A stretch of 64,000 bases of DNA, taken from contig NZ_CAMPJO010000004.1 in assembly GCF_946886895.1 (NCBI RefSeq), positions 303,478-367,477 of the forward strand, read 5' to 3'. Shown here piece by piece: positions 50,114 to 59,876 of this stretch; the stretch's first letter is position 1, and each line of letters opens with the position of its first letter. The notes beneath the pieces were generated by a model. The model was not told where the DNA came from and made no database searches. It was given only the letters and a program-made list of their open reading frames with translations. This DNA is from an uncultured Marinobacter sp. (GTDB lineage: Bacteria > Pseudomonadota > Gammaproteobacteria > Pseudomonadales > Oleiphilaceae). The translations under genes were made by a program, and so were the position numbers.

Positions 50114-51100
50114 ATGAACGTCCTCGTCACCGGCGGAGCCGGCTATATTGGCAGTCACGTGGTTCGCCAGCTGGATGAGGCCGGCCATCGTATCGTGGTG
50201 TTCGACAACCTCTCTACCGGATACCGCTGGGCCGTGACCGCAGGCGAACTGATTGTTGGTGATCTGGCAGATGAGGCCGCCATTGATGACGTTTTTGCCC
50301 ACTACCATTTTGATGCTGTCCTGCATTTTGCCGCCAACATCGTGGTGCCGGAGTCGGTCGCCAACCCACTCAAGTATTACCGCAACAACACCCGGAATAC
50401 CCTGAATCTGCTCAAGGCTGTGGAAAGGCATCAGGTCCCGTACATGGTGTTTTCCTCGACGGCGGCGGTCTACGGCATGCCGGAGCAGACAGTACTCACC
50501 GAAGCGCTGCCGCTGGCCCCGATCAACCCCTATGGCGCGTCCAAGATGATGAGCGAGCGGATGATCATGGACCTGGCGGCGGCCTCCAGCCTCAACTATG
50601 TGGTGCTGCGTTACTTTAACGTGGCGGGCGCCAACCCCGATGGTTTGCTGGGCCAGGCGACACCCGAAGCCACGCACCTGATCAAGGTGGCGTGTGAATG
50701 CGTGACCGGCCAGCGTGATGGCATGAGTGTCTTCGGTACCGATTACGATACCCGGGATGGCACCTGCATCCGGGATTATATCCACGTCGAGGACCTGGCC
50801 AAGGCCCATGTGATGGCGCTGGACTACATGGCCCGGGGTGGTGAGTCCAGGGTAATGAACTGTGGCTACGGCCGCGGGTTTACGGTTCGTGAGGTGATTG
50901 ATGTGGTCCGGAGATTGTCCGGGGTGTCTTTCCCGGTGACCGAGACCGGGCGCCGCCCGGGCGATCCGGGTGCCCTGATGGCGGACAACACGCTGATCCG
51001 GGAAACCCTCGGCTGGCAGCCCGATTACGATAACCTCGAGACCATCGTGGGTACCGCCCTGGCCTGGGAAGCGATCTGGCAGCAGAAGAAAGCGCTTTGA
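50114..51100 (+). CDS. galE: UDP-glucose 4-epimerase
   Basis: GalE interconverts UDP-glucose and UDP-galactose. The 328-residue SDR-type protein has the NAD-binding VTGGAGYIGSHV near 5-16, the catalytic Ser in SSTAAVYG and the Tyr140-x3-Lys144 pair (YGASK), then RYFNVAGANPDG and the C-terminal GRRPGDPG. Together with the adjacent ugd it supplies sugar nucleotides for surface polysaccharide. Epimerisation of UDP-GlcNAc cannot be excluded. Confidence 0.93.
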   Translation: MNVLVTGGAGYIGSHVVRQLDEAGHRIVVFDNLSTGYRWAVTAGELIVGDLADEAAIDDVFAHYHFDAVLHFAANIVVPESVANPLKYYRNNTRNTLNLLKAVERHQVPYMVFSSTAAVYGMPEQTVLTEALPLAPINPYGASKMMSERMIMDLAAASSLNYVVLRYFNVAGANPDGLLGQATPEATHLIKVACECVTGQRDGMSVFGTDYDTRDGTCIRDYIHVEDLAKAHVMALDYMARGGESRVMNCGYGRGFTVREVIDVVRRLSGVSFPVTETGRRPGDPGALMADNTLIRETLGWQPDYDNLETIVGTALAWEAIWQQKKAL

Positions 51101-51148
51101 CCCCCAGGCTGATTCGACAGTAACTCTTAATTTATCGGGACTTAACGG

Positions 51149-52492
51149 ATGAAGATAACGATTTTCGGCACCGGCTATGTCGGTCTTGTCACCGGAGCAT
51201 GCCTGGCGGATGTAGGCCATGAGGTGCTGTGTATGGATGTGGATCAGGGCAAGATCGACAAGCTGAAAAACGGCCAGATTCCCATCTACGAGCCCGGCCT
51301 CGATGCCATCGTAAAACATACCGTGGAGGCGGGTCGCCTGGCCTTCACCACGGACATCCCGGAGGCCGTGGCCCACGGCACGCTGCAGTTTATCGCGGTC
51401 GGCACACCCCCGGACGAGGACGGCTCCGCGGATTTGCAGTATGTAACGGCCGTCGCCCGCTCCATCGGGCAGTACATGGATGACTATAAGGTGGTGGTGG
51501 ATAAGTCCACCGTACCCGTGGGCACCGGCGACCGGGTTCAGGCTGCGATACGGGGCCAGTTGGACAGTCGCGGGCTGGAGCTGGACTTTGATGTGGTCTC
51601 CAACCCCGAATTCCTGAAAGAAGGCGCCGCCATCAACGACTTCATGAAGCCGGACCGGATCGTGGTTGGAACCGACAGCGAGAAAGCGGCCGAGTTGCTG
51701 AGGGAAGTCTACTACCCCTTCAACCGCAGCCATGACCGGATGATCTTCATGGACTTGCGTTCCGCGGAACTGACCAAGTACGCAGCCAACTCCCTGCTTG
51801 CCACCAAAATCAGTTTCATGAACGAGATCGCGAACCTGGCAGAACGGCTGGGCGCCGATATTGAAGCGGTGCGCCGCGGCATCGGCTCAGATCCGCGTAT
51901 CGGTTACCACTTTATCTACCCGGGTTGCGGCTATGGCGGCTCCTGCTTTCCGAAAGACGTCCAGGCCCTGGCCCGTACCGCCCATGACTGCGGATACGAA
52001 GCCCGCCTGCTGAACGCCGTCGAGGCCGTGAATTACGCTCAGAAACACGTGCTCTTCGACAAGATTAGCCACTATTTCAACGGCAACCTCAAGGATAAGG
52101 TGGTCGCCGTCTGGGGGCTGTCGTTCAAGCCCAACACCGACGACATGCGCGAAGCGTCCGCCCGCACGCTCATGGAGGACCTCTGGAAAGCCGGTGCCAC
52201 GGTGCAGGCGTTCGATCCCGAAGCCATGGAGGAGACCCAGCGAATCTACGGCGACCAGCCGGGTCTGACCCTATGCGGTACCAAGGAACAGGCTCTCAGG
52301 GGCGCGGATGTGCTGGCCATCTGCACCGAGTGGAAGGAATTCCGCTCACCGGACTTCAAGGCGGTTGCGGAGGCCCTGCGCGAGCCGGTGGTGTTCGACG
52401 GGCGTAACCTGTATGAACCGGACATGCTGGAGCGGCACGGACTGATCTATTACGCCATCGGCCGTGGCCGGAACCAGTTTCACCCGGTGTAA
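51149..52492 (+). CDS. ugd: UDP-glucose 6-dehydrogenase
   Basis: Ugd oxidises UDP-glucose to UDP-glucuronate. The 447-residue protein has the Rossmann motif [15 protein letters not shown] near 7-21, SNPEFLKEG, the catalytic Cys266 in [10 protein letters not shown] and [10 protein letters not shown]. It is 48 bp after galE on the same strand, so the two probably work together in polysaccharide precursor supply. The length fits the single-polypeptide bacterial class. Confidence 0.95.
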   Translation: MKITIFGTGYVGLVTGACLADVGHEVLCMDVDQGKIDKLKNGQIPIYEPGLDAIVKHTVEAGRLAFTTDIPEAVAHGTLQFIAVGTPPDEDGSADLQYVTAVARSIGQYMDDYKVVVDKSTVPVGTGDRVQAAIRGQLDSRGLELDFDVVSNPEFLKEGAAINDFMKPDRIVVGTDSEKAAELLREVYYPFNRSHDRMIFMDLRSAELTKYAANSLLATKISFMNEIANLAERLGADIEAVRRGIGSDPRIGYHFIYPGCGYGGSCFPKDVQALARTAHDCGYEARLLNAVEAVNYAQKHVLFDKISHYFNGNLKDKVVAVWGLSFKPNTDDMREASARTLMEDLWKAGATVQAFDPEAMEETQRIYGDQPGLTLCGTKEQALRGADVLAICTEWKEFRSPDFKAVAEALREPVVFDGRNLYEPDMLERHGLIYYAIGRGRNQFHPV

Positions 52493-52494
52493 CC

Positions 52495-52929
52495 ATGGCC
52501 AGCCCCGGGGACTTCCAGCTACACGAGCGGTTGCGCGCAGACACCATTGGCCTTGGCCAAAGCAGGTTGTGTGAGATCCGGTTGATGAACGACAGCACCT
52601 GGCCCTGGGTGCTGCTGGTACCGGGAGTTGCCGGAATCCGGGAGATATACCAGCTCCAGGCCGACCAGCAACATCAACTGTTGCGGGAATCCTCGGTACT
52701 CAGCCAGGCCATGATGGACGTATTCGAGGGCGACAAGATGAACGTGGCCGCCCTCGGCAACATGGTGCCCCAGTTACACCTGCACCACATCGTACGCGTC
52801 GAGGGCGACCCGGCCTGGCCGGGCCCGGTGTGGGGAAAACAGGCGCCGGTACCTTATAGCTCTCAGCAGCTTGAGCAGGTCCGGAGGCAGTTGGCTTCGG
52901 TGCTTGCCAGGCTCCAGGCGGGCGTCTAG
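52495..52929 (+). CDS. HIT-family nucleotide hydrolase/transferase, divergent motif
   Basis: The 144-residue cytoplasmic protein has the HIT-fold core [20 protein letters not shown], a helix region [15 protein letters not shown] and the motif QLHLHHIVR near 92-100. The usual histidine triad is HxHxH; here the first His reads Gln, while the middle (nucleophilic) and third His remain. The [11 protein letters not shown] tail is typical of this subfamily of Ap4A-hydrolase-like proteins. It follows ugd by 2 bp and overlaps the convergent fabR by 4 bp. The substrate is unknown. Confidence 0.85.
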   Translation: MASPGDFQLHERLRADTIGLGQSRLCEIRLMNDSTWPWVLLVPGVAGIREIYQLQADQQHQLLRESSVLSQAMMDVFEGDKMNVAALGNMVPQLHLHHIVRVEGDPAWPGPVWGKQAPVPYSSQQLEQVRRQLASVLARLQAGV

Positions 52930-53558
52930 CGCGCAGAGCGAGCTCGGTGTTTCGCCATCGTCTGAGAGCCGACCAGAATCATCCGCAGCTCGGTTTTCAG
53001 CTTCATCTCCAACTCCTCCCGCTCCTTCGGAGTTGCATCCAGCGCCTCGGCACCCTGATTGAATACCAGCGTCACCATGGCCTCGGCCACCAGCTTCGCG
53101 TCGGAAATCGACTTGTTCCGGTCGTCCGCGAACCGCCGAAGGTCATCGGCCAGCTCGGTCACGAAATGGTCGATCTCCGCTTTCACCGCCGTCCGGAACG
53201 GTTTGGAGACGCCGGTACGTTCCCGTAGCATCAAACGAAACAGGTTCGCATTGTTGCCCAGATACTCCATAAACGTTTCCACCGACGTTGCAATGGCGCT
53301 GCCACCGTCCCGGGCTATCCGTTTGCGGGCTTGTCGCATCAGTTGCCGCAGGGCAACGCCCCCTTCATCCACCAGGGCCAGTCCCAGTTCATCAAGCTCG
53401 GCAAAGTGCCGGTAGAAGGAGGTGGGGGCGATGCCAGCCTCCCGTGCAACCTCCCTCAGGCTGAGACTCCCGAAGCCCCGGTCAGCACTCAACTGGGCCA
53501 GTGCGGCATCCATCAGCGCCCGCCGTGTTTTCAGTTTCTGTTCCGCTCTGGTGGTCAA
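52926..53558 (-). CDS. fabR: TetR-family fatty-acid desaturation repressor FabR
   Basis: FabR represses unsaturated fatty acid genes (fabA, fabB) in response to acyl-CoA/ACP. The 210-residue protein has the helix-turn-helix [20 protein letters not shown] and [18 protein letters not shown], as in E. coli FabR, and a helical ligand domain. It starts with TTG (53558), with GGAG 7 nt upstream. A sigma-70 promoter lies about 30 nt upstream. Likely targets are elsewhere in the genome. Confidence 0.88.
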   Translation of the reverse strand: MTTRAEQKLKTRRALMDAALAQLSADRGFGSLSLREVAREAGIAPTSFYRHFAELDELGLALVDEGGVALRQLMRQARKRIARDGGSAIATSVETFMEYLGNNANLFRLMLRERTGVSKPFRTAVKAEIDHFVTELADDLRRFADDRNKSISDAKLVAEAMVTLVFNQGAEALDATPKEREELEMKLKTELRMILVGSQTMAKHRARSAR

Positions 53559-53590
53559 CGTCCGGCTCCAGCCAATCCTGTGAAGAAGGC

Positions 53591-53619
53591 ATTCTAGCGG
53601 CCAGCTACCGCACAGTCAT
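53591..53619 (-). promoter_or_regulatory. Sigma-70 promoter of fabR
   Basis: On the minus strand ATGACT (53614-53619) and TAGAAT (53591-53596) are spaced by 17 nt, about 33 nt before the TTG start. Both hexamers match well (four and five of six). Confidence 0.55.
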
Positions 53620-53648
53620 CCGGGGATGTTATTTGCGTGCCAGCACGC

Positions 53649-53677
53649 CTGATTTTCAGGTCCATTGTGTTTATAAT
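53649..53677 (+). promoter_or_regulatory. Possible aspS promoter upstream of the palindromic element
   Basis: A perfect TATAAT (53672-53677) has a weak -35 (CTGATT, 53649-53654) 17 nt before it. If used, the aspS mRNA would begin near 53684 and carry the palindromic element in a leader of about 290 nt. No other good promoter is seen between the element and aspS. The region 53559-53974 otherwise holds no gene. Confidence 0.4.
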
Positions 53678-53739
53678 GGGCGGCTTTTCCGCTATGGTCG
53701 CAACAATTTCTGAGCGGCCAAGAATCAAGTAGCGGCGGG

Positions 53740-53917
53740 CGGGGGTTGGTTTTCCGAAACCTTGCGGAGCCATGGGTAAAGGGCGGAAGCCCTTTACGGG
53801 CAGGCCACGGATGGCCTGCCCAGGACCCACAGTGCGACGCAGGAGCAATAAGCGCTGTGGGGCGAAGCAGAGCGTACATGGATGTATCCACAGCGTGTTT
53901 CGGAAAACCAACCCCCG
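53740..53917. repeat. 178-bp palindromic element with nested hairpins
   Basis: The arms 53740-53760 and 53897-53917 are perfect 21-bp inverted repeats. Read on the minus strand, the inner part begins ACGCTGTGGATAC, contains TGTACGCT and ends CATGGCTCCGCA, the same boundary sequences as the 99-bp element at 21160-21258 but with different arms. Between them lie extra hairpins: GTAAAGGGC/GCCCTTTAC (from about 53775) and GGGCAGGCCA/TGGCCTGCCC (from about 53798). It lies upstream of aspS; part of it is open in the aspS frame, but that extension is not family-like. No transposase is present. Confidence 0.85.
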
Positions 53918-53974
53918 CTCGCTGCGGAACTCAACGCACAATTTGTGAATACATCAAACGTAACGGGAACCGGT

Positions 53975-55783
53975 ATGCGCAGTCACTATTGCGGGGGGAT
54001 CAACGAATCCCACATCGATCAGGAAGTCACTCTTTGCGGATGGGTACACCGCCGCCGTGACCACGGTGGGGTTATCTTCCTGGATCTGCGGGATCGGGAT
54101 GGCATGTCTCAGGTAGTGGTTGATCCGGACACTCCCGAGAGCTTTGCCCTGGCAGAGAAAGTCCGCAGTGAATTCGTGGTTAAAGTGACAGGCCGCGTCC
54201 GCCGCCGGCCGGCCGGCACCGAGAACAGCAACATGCCCACCGGGCAGGTCGAGCTGCTGGGCAAAGAACTGAGCATCCTGAACGCCGCCGCCACACCGCC
54301 GTTCCCCCTGGACGAACACGTCGACGTGGGCGAAGACGTACGCCTGCGCTACCGCTTCGTGGACCTGCGCCGCCCGGAAATGCTCAACCGGCTGCGTTTT
54401 CGCTCCCGGGTTACCAGCTACATTCGTAACTACCTGGACAGCAACGGCTTCATGGACGTGGAAACCCCCATCCTGACCCGAGCCACGCCGGAAGGCGCCC
54501 GGGATTACCTGGTGCCCAGCCGGACCCACGAAGGCGCCTTCTTTGCGTTGCCGCAGTCGCCCCAACTGTTCAAGCAACTGCTGATGGTGTCCGGCGTGGA
54601 TCGCTATTACCAGATTGCCAAGTGCTTCCGGGACGAAGACCTGCGTGCGGATCGCCAGCCGGAGTTTACCCAGGTGGATATCGAGGCGTCCTTCGTTGAT
54701 GAGGATACCCTGATGGACCTGAACGAAGGCATGATTCGCGCCCTGTTCAAGGACGTGCTTGAGGTCGAGCTGCCGGCGTTCCCGCGCATGCCTTACGCCG
54801 AGGCCATGCAGCGTTACGGCAGCGACAAGCCGGACCTGCGTATCCCGCTGGAACTGCTGGATGTGAACGACCTGGTCGCCGGTGTCGACTTCAAGGTATT
54901 CGCAGGCCCCGCGAAAGACCCCAAAGGCCGTGTGGCCGCCCTGCGTGTGCCGAAAGGTGGCGAGCTGACCCGTAAACAGATTGATGAATACACCAAATTT
55001 GTGGGCATATACGGTGCCAAGGGCCTGGCCTATATCAAGGTGAACGAACTGGCCAAAGGTGTCGAAGGCCTGCAATCTCCGATCATCAAGTTCCTCGGCG
55101 ACGACGTGGCCATGGCAATCATGGAGCGTGTCGGTGCGGAAGACGGCGACATCGTGTTCTTCGGTGCCGACAAGACCACCGTGGTCAACGAAGCCCTCGG
55201 TGCACTGCGCATCAAGGTGGGTCACGACCTGAACATGCTGACCCGCGAGTGGGCCCCCCTCTGGGTTGTCGATTTCCCGATGTTCGAGGAGACCCCGGAT
55301 GGTGGCCTGACGGCGATTCACCACCCGTTCACGGCGCCCTCCTGCAACGCGCAGGAACTGGCAGCGGATCCTGCCAACGCGTTGTCCCGGGCCTATGACA
55401 TGGTGCTCAATGGTACTGAGCTGGGTGGTGGTTCAATCCGTATCCACGACGAGAAAATGCAGGAGGCGGTGTTCCGCATCCTCGGGATTGGTGAGGACGA
55501 GGCCCGGGCCAAGTTCGGCTTCCTGCTGGATGCCCTGAAGTTCGGGTGTCCGCCCCATGGCGGCCTGGCGTTCGGTCTCGACCGTCTGGTCATGCTGATG
55601 ACCGGCGCCACCTCCATCCGTGATGTCATCGCGTTCCCGAAAACCCAGAGTGCCACCTGCCTGATGACCCAGGCCCCGGGCGACGTGGACGAAAAACAGC
55701 TGCGCGAACTGCACATCCGCCTGCGCAAGCCCGCAAAACCGGCGGAAGGCAACAAGGCAGAGACCGGCGAGGACACCGAGTAA
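53975..55783 (+). CDS. aspS: Aspartyl-tRNA synthetase (bacterial type)
   Basis: The 602-residue enzyme charges tRNA-Asp. It has the N-terminal OB anticodon domain ([21 protein letters not shown] region), motif 1 ([13 protein letters not shown]), motif 2 ([20 protein letters not shown]), the bacterial GAD insertion (about 290-415) and motif 3 ([13 protein letters not shown]). The Met at 53975 is chosen because the conserved region starts [12 protein letters not shown]; the 31 residues that could be added come partly from the repeat element. It may be the non-discriminating form; that depends on residues not judged here. Confidence 0.96.
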   Translation: MRSHYCGGINESHIDQEVTLCGWVHRRRDHGGVIFLDLRDRDGMSQVVVDPDTPESFALAEKVRSEFVVKVTGRVRRRPAGTENSNMPTGQVELLGKELSILNAAATPPFPLDEHVDVGEDVRLRYRFVDLRRPEMLNRLRFRSRVTSYIRNYLDSNGFMDVETPILTRATPEGARDYLVPSRTHEGAFFALPQSPQLFKQLLMVSGVDRYYQIAKCFRDEDLRADRQPEFTQVDIEASFVDEDTLMDLNEGMIRALFKDVLEVELPAFPRMPYAEAMQRYGSDKPDLRIPLELLDVNDLVAGVDFKVFAGPAKDPKGRVAALRVPKGGELTRKQIDEYTKFVGIYGAKGLAYIKVNELAKGVEGLQSPIIKFLGDDVAMAIMERVGAEDGDIVFFGADKTTVVNEALGALRIKVGHDLNMLTREWAPLWVVDFPMFEETPDGGLTAIHHPFTAPSCNAQELAADPANALSRAYDMVLNGTELGGGSIRIHDEKMQEAVFRILGIGEDEARAKFGFLLDALKFGCPPHGGLAFGLDRLVMLMTGATSIRDVIAFPKTQSATCLMTQAPGDVDEKQLRELHIRLRKPAKPAEGNKAETGEDTE

Positions 55784-55788
55784 GTTGC

Positions 55789-55831
55789 CGACGGCCGGGC
55801 GCATGGGCCGGTGCCCGGCGCCTGGCCGTCG
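55789..55831 (+). terminator. GC-rich hairpin after aspS
   Basis: A 14-bp stem (55789-55802 and 55818-55831, CGACGGCCGGGCGC/GCGCCTGGCCGTCG) contains one G-U pair and encloses 15 nt with a smaller hairpin. No U tract follows, so Rho-independent termination is uncertain; it may mark the aspS mRNA end before ruvC. Confidence 0.5.
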
Positions 55832-55858
55832 GGTGCCGCTGAGTAAAGGAGCCGTGCT

Positions 55859-56386
55859 GTGGCGATAATTCTGGGCGTTGACCCCGGATCGAGAATTACC
55901 GGTTACGGCGTCATCCGTGCGGAAGGCCGGCACATCGAGTACATTGACAGCGGCTGCATCCGCGTGGGTGACAAACCCATGGCCCAGCGCCTGCAGACGA
56001 TTTTCCAGAGTCTGGCCACGTTGATTGGTGAGTACCGCCCGGAAGAGTTCGCGATTGAGCAGGTATTCATGGCCCGCAATCCCGATTCAGCCCTGAAACT
56101 TGGCCAGGCCCGGGGCGCCGCCATCGTCAGTGCCGCCAACAGCGGCCTGGCGGTGCATGAATATTCCGCCCGGCAGGTGAAGCAGGCGGTGGTGGGCAAG
56201 GGTGGGGCAGACAAAACCCAGGTGCAGCACATGGTTCAGGTGCTGCTGTCCCTGTCGCGCAGGCCCCAGGCCGATGCGGCGGATGCCCTCGCCATCGCGC
56301 TGTGTCATGCGCACATGAATCAGAGCATTCTCAAGGTGGCCAGCGGTGCCGGCAAGGTTCGTAGCGGGCGTGTGCGACAACAATAA
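55859..56386 (+). CDS. ruvC: Holliday junction resolvase RuvC
   Basis: RuvC cuts Holliday junctions moved by RuvAB. The 175-residue RNase H-like nuclease has the first catalytic Asp8 ([14 protein letters not shown]), Glu near 69 (EFAIEQVF) and the C-terminal [12 protein letters not shown] pair of Asp. The GTG start has AAAGGAG upstream. It lies in the ruvC-ruvA-ruvB order of gammaproteobacteria; the yebC gene often found between aspS and ruvC is absent. Confidence 0.96.
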   Translation: MAIILGVDPGSRITGYGVIRAEGRHIEYIDSGCIRVGDKPMAQRLQTIFQSLATLIGEYRPEEFAIEQVFMARNPDSALKLGQARGAAIVSAANSGLAVHEYSARQVKQAVVGKGGADKTQVQHMVQVLLSLSRRPQADAADALAIALCHAHMNQSILKVASGAGKVRSGRVRQQ

Positions 56387-56416
56387 TCCGCTCTGCGGAG
56401 CGCCAGGAGGCATCCA

Positions 56417-57046
56417 GTGATTGGTCGTATCCGAGGCATACTGGTTGAAAAGGCCCCCGGCAAGGCGTTGGTGGAATGCGCTGGCCTGGGTTACGAAGTG
56501 GACATCCCCTACACCACCTTCTTTCATCTTCCCGAGACTGGCCAGGAAGTCATCCTGCATACCCACTTCGCCGTTCGCGAGGATGCCCAGAGTCTGTTCG
56601 GGTTTAACTCCCTCCTGGACCGGGATCTTTTCCGGCTGCTGATCAAGGTGAATGGCGTCGGCCCCAGGCTGGCGATTGGTATCCTGTCTGGCCTGGATGC
56701 GCAGCAGTTCATCCGGTGCGTCGAAGCCCGGGACACCAACTCTCTGGTCAAATTACCGGGGGTTGGAAAAAAGACCGCAGAACGCCTGCTTATTGAAATG
56801 ACAGACCGGATAGGGCAACTTGAAGGGCAGTTCGTGCCCTTGTCGTCTGACACGACAGGTTCGCTGCCGGCTGGCACAGCCACATCCAGGGCGACGGCAC
56901 ATCCGAGGGATGAGGCCGAAGAGGCACTGATTGCGCTTGGCTACAAGCCCCAGGAAGCCGCCAGGGCCATCGGCAAGGTAGCTGAGGATGGCATGTCCAG
57001 TGAAGTGCTGATCCGCCTGGCCCTGAGAAATATGATCCCGGCTTGA
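56417..57046 (+). CDS. ruvA: Holliday junction DNA helicase subunit RuvA
   Basis: RuvA binds the four-way junction and loads RuvB. The 209-residue protein has the OB domain (MIGRIRGILVEKAPGKALVE), two helix-hairpin-helix motifs (VNGVGPRLAIGILSG and LPGVGKKTAERLLIEM) and the C-terminal RuvB-binding three-helix domain (EEALIALGYKPQEAARAI). The GTG start follows an AGGAGG. It ends 149 bp before ruvB. Confidence 0.96.
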   Translation: MIGRIRGILVEKAPGKALVECAGLGYEVDIPYTTFFHLPETGQEVILHTHFAVREDAQSLFGFNSLLDRDLFRLLIKVNGVGPRLAIGILSGLDAQQFIRCVEARDTNSLVKLPGVGKKTAERLLIEMTDRIGQLEGQFVPLSSDTTGSLPAGTATSRATAHPRDEAEEALIALGYKPQEAARAIGKVAEDGMSSEVLIRLALRNMIPA

Positions 57047-57195
57047 TGACGCCACTTTAATGTGTCGCCTGTATAGCGCCAAACCTGTAGAGAGCGTAAC
57101 GTGACACCCGAAGGCCCGTTTGTACAATTGGGGCAACGTTGAATCCGAGGCGAGCGCACAGGCACGATGTTGATTCCCATTGAACGGGTGATGCC

Positions 57196-58227
57196 ATGAT
57201 TGAATCCGACCGACTGATTTCCGCGCGGGCCGGTGAGTACGAAGAGGTGCACGATCGCGCCATTCGTCCCACCATGCTGGCGGAGTATGTCGGCCAGCCC
57301 GCCGTGCGGGAGCAGATGGATATCTTCATCTCCGCCGCCCGTGGTCGTGAAGAAGCTCTCGACCATGTGCTGATCTTCGGTCCACCCGGTCTGGGCAAAA
57401 CGACACTGGCCAACATCATCGCCAACGAGATGGGGGTGTCGATCAAGACCACCTCCGGCCCGGTCCTGGAAAAAGCCGGGGACCTGGCGGCCATGCTGAC
57501 CAACCTGGAAGAGGGCGATGTCCTCTTTATCGATGAAATTCATCGCCTCAGTGCCGCAGTTGAGGAAGTGCTGTACCCGGCCATGGAGGACTACCAGCTC
57601 GACATCATGATTGGCGAAGGCCCGGCGGCCCGCTCGATCAAACTGGACCTGCCGCCCTTCACACTGGTCGGGGCCACCACCCGCGCCGGCTTGCTCACGT
57701 CCCCGTTGCGGGATCGCTTCGGCATCGTCCAGCGCCTTGAGTTTTACAACACCGAAGATCTGACCCACATCATCCTGCGCTCGGCCCGGCTGTCGTCGGT
57801 GGCGGTTGACCAGGCCGGTGCGTTTGAAATTGCCCGTCGCTCCCGGGGCACGCCCCGGATTGCCAATCGGCTGCTGCGTCGTGTCCGGGATTTTGCCGAG
57901 GTGCGCGCGGATGGCCGTGTCAGCGCCGAGATTGCGGACCAGGCCCTGAATATGCTGAAAGTGGATAGTGAGGGCTTCGATCATATGGACCGGCGCCTGC
58001 TGCTGGCGATGATCGAAAAGTTCGATGGCGGGCCAGTCGGTGTCGAGAGTCTTGCGGCGGCCATCAGTGAGGAGCGTGGCACCATCGAGGATGTGATTGA
58101 GCCTTTCCTGATCCAGCAGGGCTTCATGGTCCGGACACCCCGTGGACGGATGGTAACCTCCAACGCTTACCGCCATTTTGGCGTGGTGCCTCCGAAGTCG
58201 GGCGCGGAGGACGATCTGTTTGACTGA
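57196..58227 (+). CDS. ruvB: Holliday junction DNA helicase motor RuvB
   Basis: RuvB is the AAA+ motor of branch migration. The 343-residue protein has the start [20 protein letters not shown], Walker [10 protein letters not shown] at 62-70, Walker [12 protein letters not shown], the sensor GATTRAGLL and the C-terminal winged helix ending TPRGR. The gap of 149 bp from ruvA is larger than usual and could hold a promoter. It overlaps the open frame of ybgC at the 3' end. Confidence 0.97.
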   Translation: MIESDRLISARAGEYEEVHDRAIRPTMLAEYVGQPAVREQMDIFISAARGREEALDHVLIFGPPGLGKTTLANIIANEMGVSIKTTSGPVLEKAGDLAAMLTNLEEGDVLFIDEIHRLSAAVEEVLYPAMEDYQLDIMIGEGPAARSIKLDLPPFTLVGATTRAGLLTSPLRDRFGIVQRLEFYNTEDLTHIILRSARLSSVAVDQAGAFEIARRSRGTPRIANRLLRRVRDFAEVRADGRVSAEIADQALNMLKVDSEGFDHMDRRLLLAMIEKFDGGPVGVESLAAAISEERGTIEDVIEPFLIQQGFMVRTPRGRMVTSNAYRHFGVVPPKSGAEDDLFD

Positions 58228-58243
58228 TTTCGCGGATGGCGCC

Positions 58244-58669
58244 ATGTTCGAATGGCCGGTGCGGGTCTATATCGAGGACACCGACGCCGGAGGTATCGTG
58301 TTCCACGCCCGGTACCTTCACTTCATGGAGCGGGCCCGCACCGAATGGGTGAGGAGTTGCGGGGTCGGCCTGAGGGCAGGGCTGGCGGATAACATCAGCT
58401 ATGTCGTGCAGCGCCTGGCCATTCACTATTCCGTGCCGGCCAGGCTGGATGACCAGCTTCTGGTAACCGCCGAACCGGTCGCGTTCGGCCGCGTCTGGAT
58501 GGACTTCCGGCAGCGCGTGCTTCGTGCGGCGGACCGGGCACTGCTGTGCGAGGCCGATGTCCGGGTTGCCTGCGTGGCCCTGGATAACGGCCGGCCCAGG
58601 CGGCTGCCAGACAACATGCGAAACCTTCTGGACACCTACGTCCAGTCCCCGGAACGAACTAACAACTGA
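58244..58669 (+). CDS. ybgC: Acyl-CoA thioesterase YbgC
   Basis: YbgC is a hot-dog thioesterase at the head of the tol-pal operon; in E. coli it binds acyl carrier protein and is linked to phospholipid metabolism. The 141-residue protein has WPVRVYIEDTDAGGIVFHAR with catalytic Asp14 near the start and YLHFMERARTEWVR. The ATG at 58244 is chosen; a TTG at 58220 has a better GGAGG (58206-58210, 9 nt away) and would overlap the ruvB stop, adding 8 residues. Confidence 0.93.
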   Translation: MFEWPVRVYIEDTDAGGIVFHARYLHFMERARTEWVRSCGVGLRAGLADNISYVVQRLAIHYSVPARLDDQLLVTAEPVAFGRVWMDFRQRVLRAADRALLCEADVRVACVALDNGRPRRLPDNMRNLLDTYVQSPERTNN

Positions 58670-58683
58670 GTCAGGAGTAAACG

Positions 58684-59373
58684 GTGGATTCGGAACTTTC
58701 AGTCTGGTATCTGGTTGCAAACGCCGGTGTGCTTGTGCAACTGGTCATGTTATTGCTGGCGTTGGCGTCGGTGATGTCCTGGGCGCTCATTTTCCAGCGC
58801 CTGCAGGTGTTCCGGAAAGCCCGCCAGGCGCAGTTGGCGTTTGAAGAACGCTTCTGGTCCGGTATGGATCTGGGGCAGCTGTACCGGGAAGTCAATGCCG
58901 AGCCGACGCCGTTTTCGGGCATGGAAGCGGTCTTCCGGGCCGGTTTCAAAGAGTTTTCCCGGCTTCGCCAGCAAAGCCGGGATGCGGATGCCGTGATGGA
59001 GGGCACCCAACGGGCCATGCGCGTGGCGTTCTCCCGCGAACAGGAGCGCCTGGAAGCGCACTTGCCGTTTCTGGCCACCGTTGGTTCAACCAGCCCCTAT
59101 GTCGGCCTGTTTGGCACCGTCTGGGGCATCATGAACTCATTCCGGGGGCTGGCCCAGGTTCAGCAGGCGACCCTCGCGACGGTGGCGCCGGGTATCTCGG
59201 AGGCGCTGATCGCCACGGCCATGGGGCTGTTTGCGGCGATTCCGGCGGTCATCGCGTACAACCGGTTCTCGGCCATGTCCGATACCCTGTTGAAGAACTA
59301 CGAAACCTTTGCCGACGAGTTCTCCAGTATTCTTCACCGCCGCGTGCACAGTTCCGAGAAGGGAGCGGCGTGA
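58684..59373 (+). CDS. tolQ: Tol-Pal system proton-channel protein TolQ
   Basis: TolQ with TolR forms the motor of the Tol-Pal system that constricts the envelope at division. The 229-residue protein has a first membrane helix near 12-35 (VLVQLVMLLLALASVMSWAL) and the paired helices in GLFGTVWGIMNSF and LIATAMGLFAAIPAVIAY. The GTG start has AGGAG upstream. Followed by tolR with a gap of 34 nt to its chosen start. Confidence 0.95.
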   Translation: MDSELSVWYLVANAGVLVQLVMLLLALASVMSWALIFQRLQVFRKARQAQLAFEERFWSGMDLGQLYREVNAEPTPFSGMEAVFRAGFKEFSRLRQQSRDADAVMEGTQRAMRVAFSREQERLEAHLPFLATVGSTSPYVGLFGTVWGIMNSFRGLAQVQQATLATVAPGISEALIATAMGLFAAIPAVIAYNRFSAMSDTLLKNYETFADEFSSILHRRVHSSEKGAA

Positions 59374-59407
59374 TGCTGATCTGGATGGCCTCCGGGAGTG
59401 TATGGTT

Positions 59408-59857
59408 ATGAAAGGCATGGGAATGATGCCGCAGCACCGGCGCAAGCCGATGTCGGAAATCAACGTGGTGCCGTACATCGATGTGATGCTGGTACTGCTC
59501 GTTATATTCATGGTGACCGCGCCGATGATGACTCAGGGCGTCAAGGTGGATCTGCCGGAAACCTCCTCGGATCCGATCCAGCCCGACAAGAACGTGGAGT
59601 CGATCATTGTGTCGGTTGACGCCAACGGCGCGTACTACGTGGAAGTTGGCGACAAGGGCAGCGATCCGCTTTCCCTTGGTGAGCTACGGGAACAGGTCAG
59701 CAAGATTCTTTCCCAGCGCGCATCCAGCGACATTCTGGTGCGGGGCGACGAGCACGTTGAATATGGCACGGTGGTAAGGTTGATGGCGGAATTACAGGGC
59801 GCCGGTGCCTCGAGTATCGGCCTGATTACCGACGCTCCCGCCATGGACGACAAGTGA
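59408..59857 (+). CDS. tolR: Tol-Pal system protein TolR
   Basis: The 149-residue protein has a short cytoplasmic part, the membrane helix with its conserved Asp (VVPYIDVMLVLLVIFMVT) and a periplasmic domain that binds peptidoglycan. Two Met codons (59402 and 59408) are candidates; the GGGAG at 59394-59398 is 9 nt from 59408, the better spacing. It is the second gene of the motor operon, 19 nt before tolA. Confidence 0.94.
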   Translation: MKGMGMMPQHRRKPMSEINVVPYIDVMLVLLVIFMVTAPMMTQGVKVDLPETSSDPIQPDKNVESIIVSVDANGAYYVEVGDKGSDPLSLGELREQVSKILSQRASSDILVRGDEHVEYGTVVRLMAELQGAGASSIGLITDAPAMDDK

Positions 59858-59876
59858 CTCAGGTACGGGCGATATT

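Noticed and set aside
53882..53974. Upstream in-frame ATG extending aspS by 31 codons
   Set aside because: The added codons fall in the palindromic element and have no similarity to the aspS N-terminus; the ATG at 53975 is followed by the conserved start.
53954..55324. 456-codon open frame antisense to aspS
   Set aside because: Shadow of aspS; no conserved motif.
56941..58245. Open frame antisense to ruvA and ruvB
   Set aside because: It crosses the ruvA-ruvB gap and has no recognisable features.
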